Assembly (NCBI GenBank): GCA_032173965.1 | Contig: CM063284.1 | Coordinates: 102,486,410-102,550,409, forward strand | Reading direction: 5' to 3' | Source: Sitta carolinensis | Lineage: Eukaryota; Chordata; Aves; Passeriformes; Sittidae | DNA: 64,000 bases | In this document: one piece after another, positions 52,231 through 64,000 of the stretch | Numbering within the stretch: position 1 is the first letter of the stretch | How the letters are laid out: every line of letters starts with the position of its first letter | Translations under genes and position numbers: made by a program | The notes under the pieces: generated by a model | The model's input: the letters and a program-made list of their open reading frames with translations, nothing else | Databases searched by the model: none | What the model was told of the DNA's origin: nothing

Positions 52231-55200
52231 AACATGACAGTTTATTCCAAGTACAGTAATATAATCTCTCCTGTTCACAGGCTGTGAAATACTATCAACT
52301 GCTGTATACAAATTCAGTGTTTTATTTGAACTCATGAATGAAGATTACAGACTCAAATATCTGTAAACTAAGCATTTTCCCTTTTTAAATTAAAAAAAGG
52401 AATTTGATTCTATGCATTACAGGTTTCTGAAAGTCCTGGTAAGAGTGCTATACACTGTGTAAGAGAGAGACCTGAGAAACACTTCTGGTAGCCCATTTAT
52501 TCACTGAAAACCTTCCAATAGGGATGTCAAGACTCTCCACAAATCTGTATCAGTTCTCCTAGTACATTCACTAGAAATGAAACCTAGAAACGTATTTCGC
52601 ATCCAATTTTCTCCATAATTTCCTATTTGAAAAGTAGCTTGGCCTGTAAACATTAATTTTTTATTGCCACCTCTAAACTTTGCCTTTTCTTATGGCTGAT
52701 GCAACACCTGCAGGCAATAAAAAAGACTCCAGTCAAAACAGAGAAAAACACACCATCAACGTCAGACTGGGCGGCACTTGGATTTTTTCCTATTATTCCG
52801 CCACCTTATCAGTACGGAAACAACGGTTAAAACACGGAATTCATTTGCTCAGGAAAAACTGCTGAACACTGCCCTGAGAGCTGTTTTACACTGCTCTCCC
52901 GCAGCAGGCCTGCCAAACAGGAACCAGGGAAGCGGCTTAGCACTGCACTGTCCCTGATCCTCCCTGCTTCACTGAAGAGCAAAATTAGCTTTTCATTCCT
53001 GCCACTTCCCCTTGCTACATAGAACAAAGAAAGGGGGTCTGCTCACCAACATAAATGCTTACCGCTGAAAATGTGCAACTCAAGATAACTCATTTGTTCC
53101 AAAGAACAATAGAAATAAACAGGTTTTGTTGCCACACAACCTCACTCTGCAAATTCCTGCCTTTGTTGCTGCAAAATTACAACACTTTCAGTCAAAAGGT
53201 GGATTGTACCTAATATAAACACTGTCCTTCACATGACTTAAAAATAGCACTTTGTAAAAACAAGAAAGAGAAAGGAGCATTAAGAAAGCTGCTTAAGCTC
53301 AGGTTGCAATCCTGCCCCCCTCCATCCTCAGTGAGCAGGCAGTGCTGCATCACACGCTTTGCCTGCTCGCTTTACCGCACAGAGCACCTTTCTCTGACTA
53401 CTGCACAATGCATTGGGAACAGTTTCTCTCCAGAAAATTGGCATTGACTTGTAGCCTGTGGGTTGAATTCTTTCGCCCTTTCTGACTCATCCTAGGACTA
53501 CCTGCCTTATCACAAACAGCACCAACTGCTTTCTCATCAAAGCCATGTGAAGGCAGGTTCCTGACCTGGTCCTTCCCAGGCCCTGCAGAGGTCCATCACT
53601 GCTTATTGACATGGGCTGCCTAATTGTGTTCAGGCTTCTCTGGCTGGGAATTCACGTCATGACATTTCCCTCCCCACTCCTCACACCAACTACCACATGG
53701 CACTCACACCTGCACTCAAGCACATGAAACAACATTTTGGTGGCTGTTGCCAATCCAGGACCACAAAGAAACAAGCAAGCCAGACTGAAAGCTGAACTCC
53801 TGACATTAAGGTTTGTTAAATCTTATTCTTCTCTGTTTTTAAATCAGTTGCTGTCTTGTATTTCTCTACTGAAGGCCCAAATGTTTTTCTCGTTTAGGAA
53901 CAAGGGACGGGAGTAAATAACACAGCCTTGTGTATATGACAAAAAATGCATGCCTCCTTATTTGTGACCATTTTTAGACTGCTAAGGGTTTTTAAATTTA
54001 GGTATGTGGTTTGCCCTGGCACATCTTTCTCAAAATACCTATTCCCAAAGCACATAAGTCAATGAAGAAGAGCTATTTAAGATGCCTGGCACAGGTTTGT
54101 TTTTCAAAATGCAATATGCATTTCAAAGTTTCTTTGGAGTTCAAAGCGCAGTTCAGGAACCGTATGTGTGCAGTTGAATGCAACACACAAAACACACAAG
54201 AATCTGAGCCTGACTTTTTCTGCACAGGAAGCTTAACGCTCTGTCCTAGATGAGGATTTAAGTACACTGCATGAGCCAAACTCCAAGAAAAACACGTACA
54301 AAGCAGGTTATGAAACGAATGCATGTTGAAATCCAGATTTAAAAGTTAGGTTGGATCAACTGGTTCTTATTCCCTCAACTCCTAATTTACAGGGGAAAGT
54401 GTCAAAATGGTGAAGGGTAAATCTCATCTTTGTGCAGTGATACCATGTAGCTTCTTTGTGTCCTTACTAAAAAGGATCAGGAATTATTGCCAGGCTCTTA
54501 CCCCATTTTTTCACTTCAGCTTCATAGGATTTTACATTTAAAGATGGTGCAGTGGCACAGACACTTGTGTTACTACACTGGAAGCTATTTTTAATCCTTC
54601 CAATTCCATTTCTGGATTTTAAATCTGCAGTGTTTGTTGTTTTATTTAATCAAGATTTGTTTCACTTCACTGCTGCCATGACTGACTTCCAGCAAAGTAC
54701 AAAGCAAATAATTCAAAATATAAAAACTGATAGGGGGACAGTGTGTGTCTTGCAGTGGTGCGGTGCTAAATTGCTTGCTTGAAGGGTTAGAAGCAGGGAA
54801 CGCAATTCCCTCACCAGAGTCAACTCAGTAGCAGCTTTTGCATACTGTGATGTTCCAAAATGGCAACACTTCTAAAACACAAAATTTATTTTAAATACTA
54901 CTAATTGGTCTGAGAATCATTAACTAACCCAGGGACTGAAACCACCAGATTCTACTCCTGCTAAAAAATCTAAATGAGAAAAAAAATCAAAACATTAAGT
55001 AAAAACATACACCAAAAAAACCCCTGCCACCCTCTCCTCACTAGATGAGGAGCCTTTTCATGACTTGTATCTCAAAGCATCAATTTTAGAGCCTCTCAAC
55101 CCACTGAGACTGCTCTCCAAGAATCTAAAAACAATCTTGCCACTAAGCAGCAAAATCTATATAGCATTCAATTCTCTTTTTCTATGTACATTCTAATTCT

Positions 55201-58044
55201 ACTCAAGTTAGGAGGAGAGCGAAGGTCTTAGGAATTATGTGAAGCTGTGTTTTGTTTGCAGGCTGTCTCCAATGGCATGATAAATTCCTTGATTCTCTTG
55301 CTTAAGATGCACCAAAAAGACAATAGCTCAGTAAAGCAAACAATTTCTCCCAGGCACAATGTTAAAAAGAGGAAGGCAATGCTCCCTCAGGGGAGTGCTC
55401 CTAAAGCGATTTTATAAAACAGAAATAAGACTAATACCTGCAGAAATACACCAGCTACTTCGAAACAAATAGCTCAGAGACCAGCAGGCACAGCAGAAAA
55501 GAACAAGCTGTGCTGATTATCTTGGACTCTCAGAAGGTGTTAGGCAGCTTGAACCCATGTTACTGCAAGCACGCTGTTATCACGAAATGGACAGCAGGGC
55601 AGACATACCCTAAAATCAATGGCAGGTGTTAAGCAGCAGTACTTGGAAGATCAATAATTATGGAATTAAATATATCCTTAATCGTCAGAATGCTTGACAA
55701 TTTAAATAATCAGCAAGCAATCAACAATTAATGTTGTTACATGCAGGTTATAATTGTGATTTGTGATACATATGTAGTGCAGCTTTCCTATGGTGTGCAA
55801 CATACACAAATAACTACCTGGCAAAAAGGAAAGGGTACATTAAAAGAAATTAATTATTTAGTTCGAAGACTGTACCTCTAATGAGTCAATTCTAAATAGA
55901 AACCCAACCTGAACAGTATTTCCAAGCTTGGGCAGCTTGAGTATTGCAATAATAAACTACTGTTAATTATTAAATCCTTTGAACACTTTGCTTGTATGTG
56001 TTCACAACACATGGTTTAAACCAATAAATCTTTACAAGTTGGATTAAAATTCACTCCATACTACATAACGTGATTTGTAGTCAGCTACCATTTAGTGGGA
56101 GTTATTTTGCCTAAATTTTTCAACAGCAAAACAGACACAACACACTGTGTTTGAAAAAATATTGAATTGTATAAATATTATAACTCTGAAATGTTATCAC
56201 ATCATTTGTTCTCAGAGTTCTGTAGTACAATTTTGGCTTCATTTGCATCTAGACATCCTGTAAGTGTTCTGAAAAGGGAATGGAATTATAAAACACTCAC
56301 AGATGTGGATGGCTATACAGATTATGTGATTTAAAACACAACAAAGACAATCACACAATTACATTGCTTTGTCCCTTCACCTATTAATGTCATGTCTTCT
56401 CCTGGAGATTACTCATTGGGAATCTACCAACCTTCATATAAGAAAAGTTAAAAAGGGCTCCATCATTCCTTAAATCTTTCTTACATTCTTATGGGCCTTT
56501 TCTTAATTACATTCAGTAAGGTAAAATGAACTCAGAAAATCACTGGGAGGAAGTCTTGTACCTTTTGGGAGTTTTGTGTGGAACACATGTATTTGTGCCA
56601 AAGGAGGTTGGAGTTTTTGACTCGAATAGCAGCTTAGGAAACAGACTTGGTACATTATTATACACATATCAGGTGAGTCCTGTGCCTTCCCCACTATTCC
56701 TGCAGTTACCTGCTCTGTCCCCTAAATTGTACCCATATTCTCACAAGATCCACCTACATCCTCTCTCCTCTTCCTGTCCTTCTCCCAGCTGCTTGCAGCT
56801 AACTTCCTGTCTTCCCCCACGACAAACTTTGTGAAGAAGAAAAACCATGAAAAGTGATGAAAGGAGTTCAGAAACAATGAAAAATTGCAAATGTCAGCAC
56901 TCAAGTGAGGAAGTTGCATCACAGATCTCTGAGAGGATGGAGGCAACCAAAAATGAAGACAATTAACTGCAAGCTCTTAAAATGTTGACAGCATTTCCTT
57001 GAGAATAAATGAGCTTATTTACAATAAAACCAGTGAAGCTGCAGTATTTAACAGTGATTCCCTGCACTGCCATGGATATTAACATAGCAGAAGATCTTTT
57101 GGCGCATCAGTGAAATTGCAGTACCTAACCAGGTATTATTTCAGACTACATGCAGCAAATGCAAAGAAAATTACTATACTCCACAATGAAAGAAAGGTTA
57201 TGCAAAAATGTCAACATTTCCAACAGCAAGGAGAGCAAATGGGATCCATTACAGCCATGCTCAGGCATCTATTATACATCAGCTGATGCGAGGTGATCTG
57301 CTAAACTGCAGTACCCCAACCAAGCATGTAAGGGCTCACCTACAAATAATGGTGAACAATACAGATGGCAGGTCTTGAGGAGAAAGAGGATGAGAAAGGT
57401 TATCTTTCTGTTTCTATGCCCAAATATCATATGTAACATATTGTCAGAAATCTGACACAGATTATTTTTAGTAACATTAGAAATAACATTTGAAACTGTC
57501 AGAGGTTTTGTGTATTTTTAAGAACATGTTAATTTACCTTAAAATTAATAGTCAGAGTCAAGGCTTCTTCTACTAAAATTCCCCTGTCCATATCAGCCTT
57601 TTGATTCAGAGCTAGAGTGAGACTTTGAAGCACAACCCTCTTCTTTACTGGCTGCTGATTCCAGAGCAGTTCTGCTGTATAAAATCCAGACTCCTTTCAG
57701 AAGACAGAAAAGTACAAGCTCCTCTACTAATTCACTATACAGATGGGACATTTCAGACTTGGACATAAGTGACACAGTCACGTATTTATTCAGTATTCAG
57801 TACTCCTGAACCACCCACCATGTTCACAAAACCTTCCACTAAATTCCACATTATAAACCACTGAGTTACAGCCAATGTCAGCCACAGAAGTGTCTGTGGG
57901 ATGCTCTATTCTCTTCTTACACCATCCACTGAGACTAACACCAGAGACTGGTATTCATTATTTCAGCCAAGATAGAAAGGCTTTTTGGCAGCACTGGAAG
58001 GTGTTCTCAACAATGGCATCAAATTGGTAATCTGAGGTCTTGAT

Positions 58045-58205
58045 GTAAGGTCAGAGAATGATGGGAGTGTCCTGAGTTGGAAGAGACACTTCAAGATTAT
58101 AGATACCTACTCCCTTCTCCTCATAGGACTGCCTAAAACCAAACCAAACCAAATGACAGAGAGCATCAGCTAAACACTCCTTGAACTCACACACTGCCCT
58201 TTCAC
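58045..58205 (-). mobile_element. CR1 LINE 3' fragment, minus orientation (diverged)
   Basis: AGAGAATGATGGGAGTGTCCTGAGTTGGAAGAGACACTTCAAGATTAT and the following CCTCATAGGACTGCCTAAAACC resemble the reversed 3' end of a CR1 subfamily. CTCCTTGAACTCACACACTG further along also fits. It is diverged, and the far boundary is uncertain. Confidence 0.6.
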
Positions 58206-59920
58206 CCTGAGAGACGTATGACTAAACCAAGCTTGGACCTTGTGATCAGGATGCAACAGCCTTATGCTCCAGTCAGGTAGCACACAGCTTCTCCCACATG
58301 GCTGAAGTGAACCTCAGCTCTGCTAATATGCCTGCTGTTCTTAAAAAGGCATGAGTATTACCTCATTGAGCCTGCAGACAATGATAAAAGATCCACATCA
58401 TGAAGTTTGTTGAGATGTTCACAAACTTACCCTAAATCCTCTCCAGGAAGCCCTGACAATGCAGTTGCAGCAATTCCTACGAATCTTGGGTAGAAGACTG
58501 GATGCAAACGCAGACCCTCTGAATACCAGCTATCCAGCCTAGGAACACACTATCAGGGGCAAGAGGAAATGACTAAGCATGCTCTTTTGGGTCTACAAGT
58601 GTTGCATCCACTGCAAAGCATCCCACATTCCAAGAATCAACTGTTCTGGCCCTCCAAACTCCATGTTTTGGAGTAGGACTTTCTGTTTCATTGTGGGTGA
58701 AACAATCATATGGAAAAGACTCCAGAAAGTTCTTCAGTATTTGTTTTCCTTAGAAGAAAAAAGGTTCAAAAAGGACAGTTTGAATTCAGTTGGGACTTTC
58801 TCACAGACCAGATACTGCAGCCACAGAAAGGAATCCACTGCAGCCTTCCAGCATACCTGCTGTGGATATTTCCAAACTCACTGTGAGAGTATGATGGGGC
58901 AACAAATACCTGGTTACCTGAAACAGCAAATGCAGGAACTGAAACGAGACTGCCACATGTGCCACTAGTAACCGGGGCACTGATGTAGGAATTAGGGTGT
59001 CCCACTCTGGAACAGCGTGGTGCAAGAGCAACACTGTACCTCCTAGTGAGGGCTGCAGCCAAGGAACTCCCATGTTTGGGATGGCTTTTCTTCAGAAAGC
59101 TTCAAACCGTAAGTATGGTGACAATATTGAGTACAAGCAAACAAATAAAATACAATCCAAACTTTGCAAACTTCAAGTGAAGATGGAGGAGCCTCAGTAA
59201 CACCTCTGCTGCCAGTGTGCTCTTATTAAACTAAATTACTTGATTGTGGAGACAGACTCTATTTTCACAGGAAGAAGGAGAAAAAAAACCATTGAACTAC
59301 TACAGAACAGTAACTATATAATCTAAACCTTCCTACAGAAAAGCAGCACCCTAAGGGACTGTCAAGTGAAATTCCCTCTGAATCTTTAGGATGCACTCAA
59401 AATCCCATTCCCATGACAGCTACTATTATATCTATGTTTACTACTGGACAAATGGATATTGCATTCAGAGTTAAGACTTGAACTATGGATTCAAAAGATT
59501 CTGCTGGTTCTAAATCAACAAGTATTGCTGATCTAAATCTAACTGGAAGACTATACAGTATTAAAATCTATTGGCATTCAATTCCAGCATCCCTAATGAA
59601 CTGAAAGAACGAGTGAATTTATTACAGAGAAACAGAGTTAATTGACTGAAATCAATGGCAAAACTTCTAGATTTTTTCAACATAATTATTTATCCACATT
59701 TAGAGCATGTGTGCACTTCATACCCTTCTACAAATATATGTAAACATATAAACACAGCCATATGTATGTAAAACCAAACATTTAGCATCATGTACAAAAA
59801 TGTGATTAAGAATGATGATCAACTAGAAATACTGAAAGGTATATTATTTGAAGTTAAAATGATGATTAAGAACCAGATGGCTATTATGAGAAACAAAATT
59901 TCATAAAAAGTAAGACATAC

Positions 59921-60186
59921 CTGATAAAAATTGGGCCAGAAAGTACTAATTGCCAGTTCTGCTCTGTTCCAAGCAGTAGTGATGGATGTGTTCCAGACTG
60001 GGTTACCAACAGGACCGTCATTAACCTTCACATATACATTCAAAGTGCCAGGGCTAGCTCCACTCTTGCTTGAAACATAATAGTGAAAATCAATACAATG
60101 TGTATCATTTTCTTTCAGATGGGGCATCAGGAGGTGAGCTCTCTGTCCTGCAAATCTTCCAGATGTATTCACCAACATGAAAGAAC
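59921..60186 (-). CDS. PTPRM: PTPRM exon: main part of the MAM domain
   Basis: This internal exon is 266 nt long. The acceptor reads TTCTTGCAG just above 60186 and the donor is GTATGT just below 59921. It enters in phase 1 (a G from the previous exon completes a glycine codon) and leaves in phase 0. The product starts [19 protein letters not shown] and ends [11 protein letters not shown], 88 codons in all. It covers the central and late beta strands of the MAM domain, including the cysteine of [13 protein letters not shown]. Three possible N-glycosylation sequons are visible: NTS near the start, NDT before that cysteine, and NTS in [11 protein letters not shown] contributes to adhesion and dimerisation between facing receptors. 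Compared with my memory of the human protein, the loop just before WNRAEL is two residues shorter, in frame. An ATG inside the exon is not a start: the frame is open upstream to the acceptor. Confidence 0.95.
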
Positions 60187-60499
60187 CTGCAAGAACAAAG
60201 TGACTGATTCAATTTCTTCCTTATTTTTCTCTTCTTAATACAGTAATATCTGTAACTAAAGCATAATTAAATAATAATAATAATTTAACCATTTTTCTTT
60301 GCTTCTACTAACCTAAGAGTAATTTCTATTTGGTAGGTATCTAATCTCAAATTTCTTTTGCAGACTCTCAAAATTCTTTTGTAAAGCTAGTAAGTATTAC
60401 AATCTTTATTCTACAGGTGGGGAAGGAAAGAGGAAAAAAACACAAATCTGCACTGCAGTAAACCTACAGATGGTAGTACAGAATCAACTGTAGGTCTCA

Positions 60500-61230
60500 G
60501 CTATCTGAGTGCTTCTATATGCACAGTCTCTGCTGGCTTTGCCTGGCAAGGTTGTGGTAGTGGGGGAGCTACAGGAGTGGCTTCTTGTGAAAAGCTTCCC
60601 CTCATGTCCCATGGAGCCAGTGCCACTCAGCTCCAAGACAGCCCCACTGCTGGCCAAAGCCAAGCCTGTCAGTGATAGTGGTGGAGCCTTTGGGAGAACA
60701 TAATCAGAAAGTGAAAAAAAGAAAACTTCAGCATTGTAGCGAGAATATGTGAGATACAGTCCTGCAGACACCAGGGTCAGCGCAGCAGGAGGGGGAGGAG
60801 GTGCTCCAGGCACTGGAGCTGAGATCCCCCAGCAGCCCAGGTGCAGCCCATGGTGAGCCAGGCTGGCCCCTGCAGCCCAGGGAGTCCAGGGATGGGGCAG
60901 AGAGTCACCTGCAGCCTGTGGAGGGCCCAACACCGGATGGCCAAAGGAGGCTGTGACTTTCTGGGAAATCCACACCAGAGCAGGTTTACTGGCAAGACTG
61001 TGACCTGGTGTGGGACCCGTGCTAAAGCAATCTGTGCCTGCATCCTGGGGAAGGGACCCCATGCCAGAGCAGGAAACGACTGCAAAGAGTCCTACTCTTG
61101 ATAAGGAGCGACAGGGACAATGTGTGATGAACTGACCCATTTTCTGCCCCTCTGCACTGCTGGGAAGGAGGAGAGAGAGAAAATTCAGGAGTGAAGTTGA
61201 AACCAGGATGAAGGGGAGCACACTTAGTGT
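60500..61230 (-). mobile_element. ERVL-like non-coding relic (GC-richer segment)
   Basis: Read on the minus strand this resembles a dispersed avian repeat that I associate with ERVL-type endogenous retroviruses. Signs are repeated phrases like GGGCTGCAGG, ATCTCAGCTCCAGTGCCTGG, GAGCACCTCCTCCCCCTCCTGC, GACCCTGGTGTCTGCAGGACTG and GGCTTGGCTTTGGCCAGCAG. It is clearly GC-richer than the flanks. A 245-codon open frame (61221-60484) crosses it, but its composition is low complexity (runs of P, S, L) with no recognisable domain, so I do not call it a gene. Assignment to ERVL is from memory; exact ends and target-site duplications were not found. Confidence 0.55.
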
Positions 61231-63297
61231 CCAGCCAGGGTCAAGTCACCACAAGAGTTGCAATGAAATTTAAGAGAATTTTAGATGTTCAGATGGTTGG
61301 ATGCAGTATGTGATCCAGACAGAGTCTAAAATGTTCTCGATTCCATAGCCTTCCTCTAGTTAATCACAAGTTATCTACTTGACTAAGCATGACAATTGTC
61401 TCCTGTCCTCAAAAGCTGAAAAAAGAATGAATAAATGCAAATAAAAGTAAACTAGTAAGCTTTACAGGTAAAAAAAAAAAAAGGTGGGCTTCAATTTTAT
61501 ACTATGGTCACAACTTAAAACAGCAAATGACAAGAAATGTAAAAGTATTCCAATAAAGCTACATTCAAACAACTCTCACATGAGCAGGTCATTTATACTC
61601 TATTTTTCAGTGCCTATTAATGTGTTTCATTGAAGTGTACCTTCAAAATAATCATGCTGCAGAATTAAGGAATTTGAAAGACTGTACTAATGTTAGAAAA
61701 ATAAAACATGATTTTTGAGACATTCATATTTCTGGGTTGAACAAATGAAAAGGAATGAATTCTATTAGCAGATAACCTATGATATCATAGAAGGAAATAA
61801 AATTCAATATCTAGTTTAGAAAGAAAACATATCAATAAAATGCATGAGATAATCTAAACCCTGAATTTTTCATACGTCCAGAAATGGATATGTTAGAGTT
61901 CCTGCTACAAATACTTAGCTAAGTGTTCTTAGAAAAATATAAGTACACACACTTGTCACACAGTTATTAGAAACCAACTTCTAATTTTTTTTTTCTTTTT
62001 CTTACTTTGATGAGTGACAATGCCTTTTAATGAGATGCAAGTTACTTCTTGAAATGGAATGTTGAAGAACCTTTGTCCAGACTGCATCTTTACATTAAAT
62101 AGGTTTAAATACTCAATAATAGTAGTTCTGCAGTTGAATTTAAATTATTTATCAAATATAATTTCCTTTCTAGACAAGTTCATAAAATTGACAAAAACAG
62201 AACCTACTTATACAAAGGAATATAAATATTTTACTTCTTAAAAGGCATTACTCTGTATTTAATTCACAGTCTATTTGTTACTATAATATATTGGTAAAAT
62301 TTCTTATTCATTAGTAAAATAAACAGAAGTCACAGAATATGCATTTTTTTTCTTAGAACAGGAAGTAAAGAAACTAATATTCTCTCCATCAATTAGTACA
62401 CGCTCTGCAATTCAATTATTTATTTACATTTAAAATATAAACCCTTAAAAAGAGGTATAATTTGATGAGTTTAAAGAGCAATACTTATAGCATTCATGAA
62501 CTCAGCTAAAAATTAACTGGCAAGATTTTTTACACGGAAACTGTCAATTCAATTAACAAAAATCCTCACAGTATATTTTCTGACAGTTCTCCAGAACAGC
62601 TTATCATATACTGGGGCACATAAGAAATACATATAAAAAATAACTGAAACTATACATGGTATATCTACAAGGAAAGCAGTTATCTGCCGGAACTGAAGGA
62701 TTCCACAAGAAAACATGTAAAATTATACTCAACGAAGTACTCCATCCTAAGAAGAAATAGCAAGTGGCCATTTTACCATAAATACACTCATTTTATCACA
62801 CTTACTTAATTTCTCTAAAAGTACTTCCATGTTTAAACACATGGATGACGATAACTTCCTCAACCAAAAATTTTAAATGGGATTTACTTGGGTTCATCTT
62901 TAGGACTAGGTTTAGGCACTACATACAACATGGTAAAACCTAATGGTGCTCATCATTCATTAAATTCAGGTTTCTTTAGTCCACAACCTAGTTGAATCAC
63001 CTGTATCTTCATGATTTTAGCCAAGGAGTTTAAATTAAAAAAGCAGTGACTTTTCTAAAGTCACTGTTGCTGTTTACAATTCCTCACTGAAAAATGGTTA
63101 AGCAGTAATTCAGCAAGTATTTGCTCTGTGTAAATATTAGTTCTAAGAAGATGCAATACTTGAAAAAAGAAAATACGGATTTGCTCCAGAGTAAATGGGT
63201 AATTGAATATTCTGGTAATTCTCATTAGCATAAATGGACATTTTCTGTGAAATAACTGGACACAACAGATAGTTGAACAGATAGTTCACAGGAACTG

Positions 63298-63313
63298 AAA
63301 AAAAAAAAAAAAG
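63298..63313. repeat. Poly-A run (16 nt)
   Basis: A mononucleotide run in an AT-rich intron. No recognised element adjoins it. Confidence 0.85.
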
Positions 63314-63805
63314 TTTAAGAAAGAAAATGTGACAACTGGAAAAGCAACATACTGCCTGATAAAAAATTATGGGAATGACATAAGAGAGATTTAGAGATTT
63401 TTCCAGTCACTTCTGCCAGTTTTCACCATGCCACCTCACCTTGTTAAGAGATCCTTTTTATTTTGGGATTGTCAAACACAATGAAATGAATGCAGTATCA
63501 TTTTTAATGCATGAATAAAATATGACTAGTGAGCAAAGAAAGTTACTCTGTTGATTTTTCACCAGTCTTTTTCACCGTGGTTGAGGATAAATTATTAGTC
63601 TTCCTAATAAATACTGAAAAAAACCCTGGTATTTAATTTATATAGGCATTACTATTAGCTGACTTTGATGCTCAATATTTAAAAAATGCTCTAAATGACA
63701 GAGAGCAAAAAGTCTGTTTTTAGTAACAGATATAACGTGTATTACTTTATTAACAAAACATCCTTCAGGCGCAGAAAGGTGTTATAAATTTTGTAACTGG
63801 GCAGT

Positions 63806-63960
63806 TCATAGAATCACAGAAAGGCTTGGATTGGAAGGTGCATAGAAAAGGTTACCTTTTTTAGAAAAAGGGGATTCTCTAAATGCCAGCCAAGCCCCCT
63901 ACGGCCATCACTCACAAGAGATTGTGACTATCTGATTGCCCAAGACTTAAGTGTGGAACT
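63806..63960 (-). mobile_element. CR1 LINE 3' tail, minus orientation
   Basis: CATAGAATCACAGAAAGGCTTGGATTGG is a reversed CR1 3' terminus. The following sequence (CCAAGCCCCCTACGGCCATC) is compatible with a diverged continuation. It may run past the window edge. Confidence 0.55.
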
Positions 63961-64000
63961 GTTCAATACTCTGGAACTGCTGTGCATAGCAGATGAACTG

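Larger units (their letters stand above)
48452..59920 (-). other. PTPRM: PTPRM intron inside the MAM domain
   Basis: This 11,469-nt intron has a GTATGT donor at 59920 and a TTCTCAG acceptor at 48452. It contains the nested CR1 pair at 51.37-52.23 kb and a CR1 fragment near 58.05-58.20 kb. The stretch at about 52.7-53.75 kb is somewhat GC-richer than its surroundings but shows no gene or repeat that I recognise. The rest is ordinary intron sequence. Confidence 0.85.
21085..60186 (-). other. PTPRM: PTPRM gene segment (five internal exons and the introns between them)
   Basis: Five exons on the minus strand form a collinear coding series for the extracellular N-terminal part of a type R2B receptor tyrosine phosphatase: MAM, Ig, then fibronectin III. 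Seen directly: each exon has an AG acceptor and a GT donor, and the phases chain without conflict (enter phase 1, then 0, 1, 0, 1, leave phase 1), giving 310 codons with no stop. Known of the family: these proteins sit in the plasma membrane, bind the same protein on the neighbouring cell through MAM and Ig, and dephosphorylate junctional proteins such as cadherin-catenin components with the intracellular phosphatase domain. The mu paralogue is preferred over kappa, T and U because of residues such as [34 protein letters not shown] and [20 protein letters not shown]. Intron lengths here are about 11.5, 3.0, 15.8 and 7.9 kb. Signal peptide, membrane and catalytic exons are not in the window. 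Confidence 0.93.
60187..64000 (-). other. PTPRM: PTPRM intron upstream of the MAM exon (open at the right edge)
   Basis: This sequence precedes the MAM exon and ends in its CTTGCAG acceptor at 60187. The preceding coding exon, which should carry the first MAM cysteines, was looked for and not seen. The interval holds an ATA-repeat patch near 60265-60285, the ERVL-like relic at 60.5-61.23 kb, a 16-A run at 63298-63313 and a CR1 3' tail at about 63.81-63.96 kb. Confidence 0.75.

Noticed and set aside
58579..59073. Overlapping open frames on both strands (129, 98 and 90 codons)
   Set aside because: No domain, splice signal or known homologue was recognised, and frames on both strands suggest chance in a slightly GC-richer patch.
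59819..60178. A 119-codon minus-strand ORF as an intact small gene
   Set aside because: Its first part is the MAM exon, but the reading continues past the GTATGT donor at 59920 into intron. The ATG is internal to the exon.
1..64000. Search for CRISPR arrays, operons, phage or plasmid features, tRNA and rRNA genes
   Set aside because: None seen. The sequence is a vertebrate intron-exon landscape, and short repeats are microsatellites or transposon pieces rather than regularly spaced direct repeats.

Overview
This window looks like a bird nuclear genome. It is AT-rich, the coding sequence is split into short exons with vertebrate-type GT-AG splice sites, and the dispersed repeats are mostly CR1 LINEs with the avian 3' tail (ATTCTATG-type repeats), plus avian-style LTRs. 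I see no bacterial, phage or plasmid features, no CRISPR array, and no tRNA or rRNA gene.

The only gene I can support is on the minus strand: five consecutive internal exons of the receptor-type protein tyrosine phosphatase mu gene (PTPRM, R2B subfamily). In transcript order they are 60186-59921 (most of the MAM domain), 48451-48373 (end of MAM), 45386-45271 (first half of the Ig domain), 29489-29315 (second half of the Ig domain) and 21378-21085 (first fibronectin type III domain). All five splice-junction phases agree and together they give 930 nt, or 310 codons, of uninterrupted frame. The upstream exons (signal peptide, start of MAM) and the downstream exons (further FN3 domains, membrane segment, two phosphatase domains) were not found and should lie outside the window. 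The gene-free ends would then be intron.

Everything else is intronic. By region: 1-21084 is the start of a large intron holding a CR1 split by a plus-strand solo LTR (about 5070-6547), a second solo LTR in the sense orientation of PTPRM (13396-13680), an AT-rich palindromic array near 14.1 kb and two more CR1 fragments. 21379-29314 holds a CR1 fragment at 24.8-25.4 kb and a perfect 15-bp hairpin near 28.0 kb. 29490-45270 is largely repeat-poor apart from simple repeats, including a 47-A run. 45387-48372 holds a 29-bp near-perfect palindrome. 48452-59920 holds a CR1 interrupted by a second, opposite CR1 (51.4-52.2 kb) and a CR1 piece near 58.1 kb. 60187-64000 holds a GC-richer ERVL-like relic (60.5-61.2 kb) and a CR1 tail at the right edge.

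The most interesting structures are insertions with a readable history: an LTR inside a CR1 with matching AAAGAG flanks, a CR1 inside a CR1, and a sense-strand LTR that keeps CCAAT, TATA and poly(A) signals inside a PTPRM intron. I found no new biological system. All family names come from reading the sequence and from memory, not from a database search.
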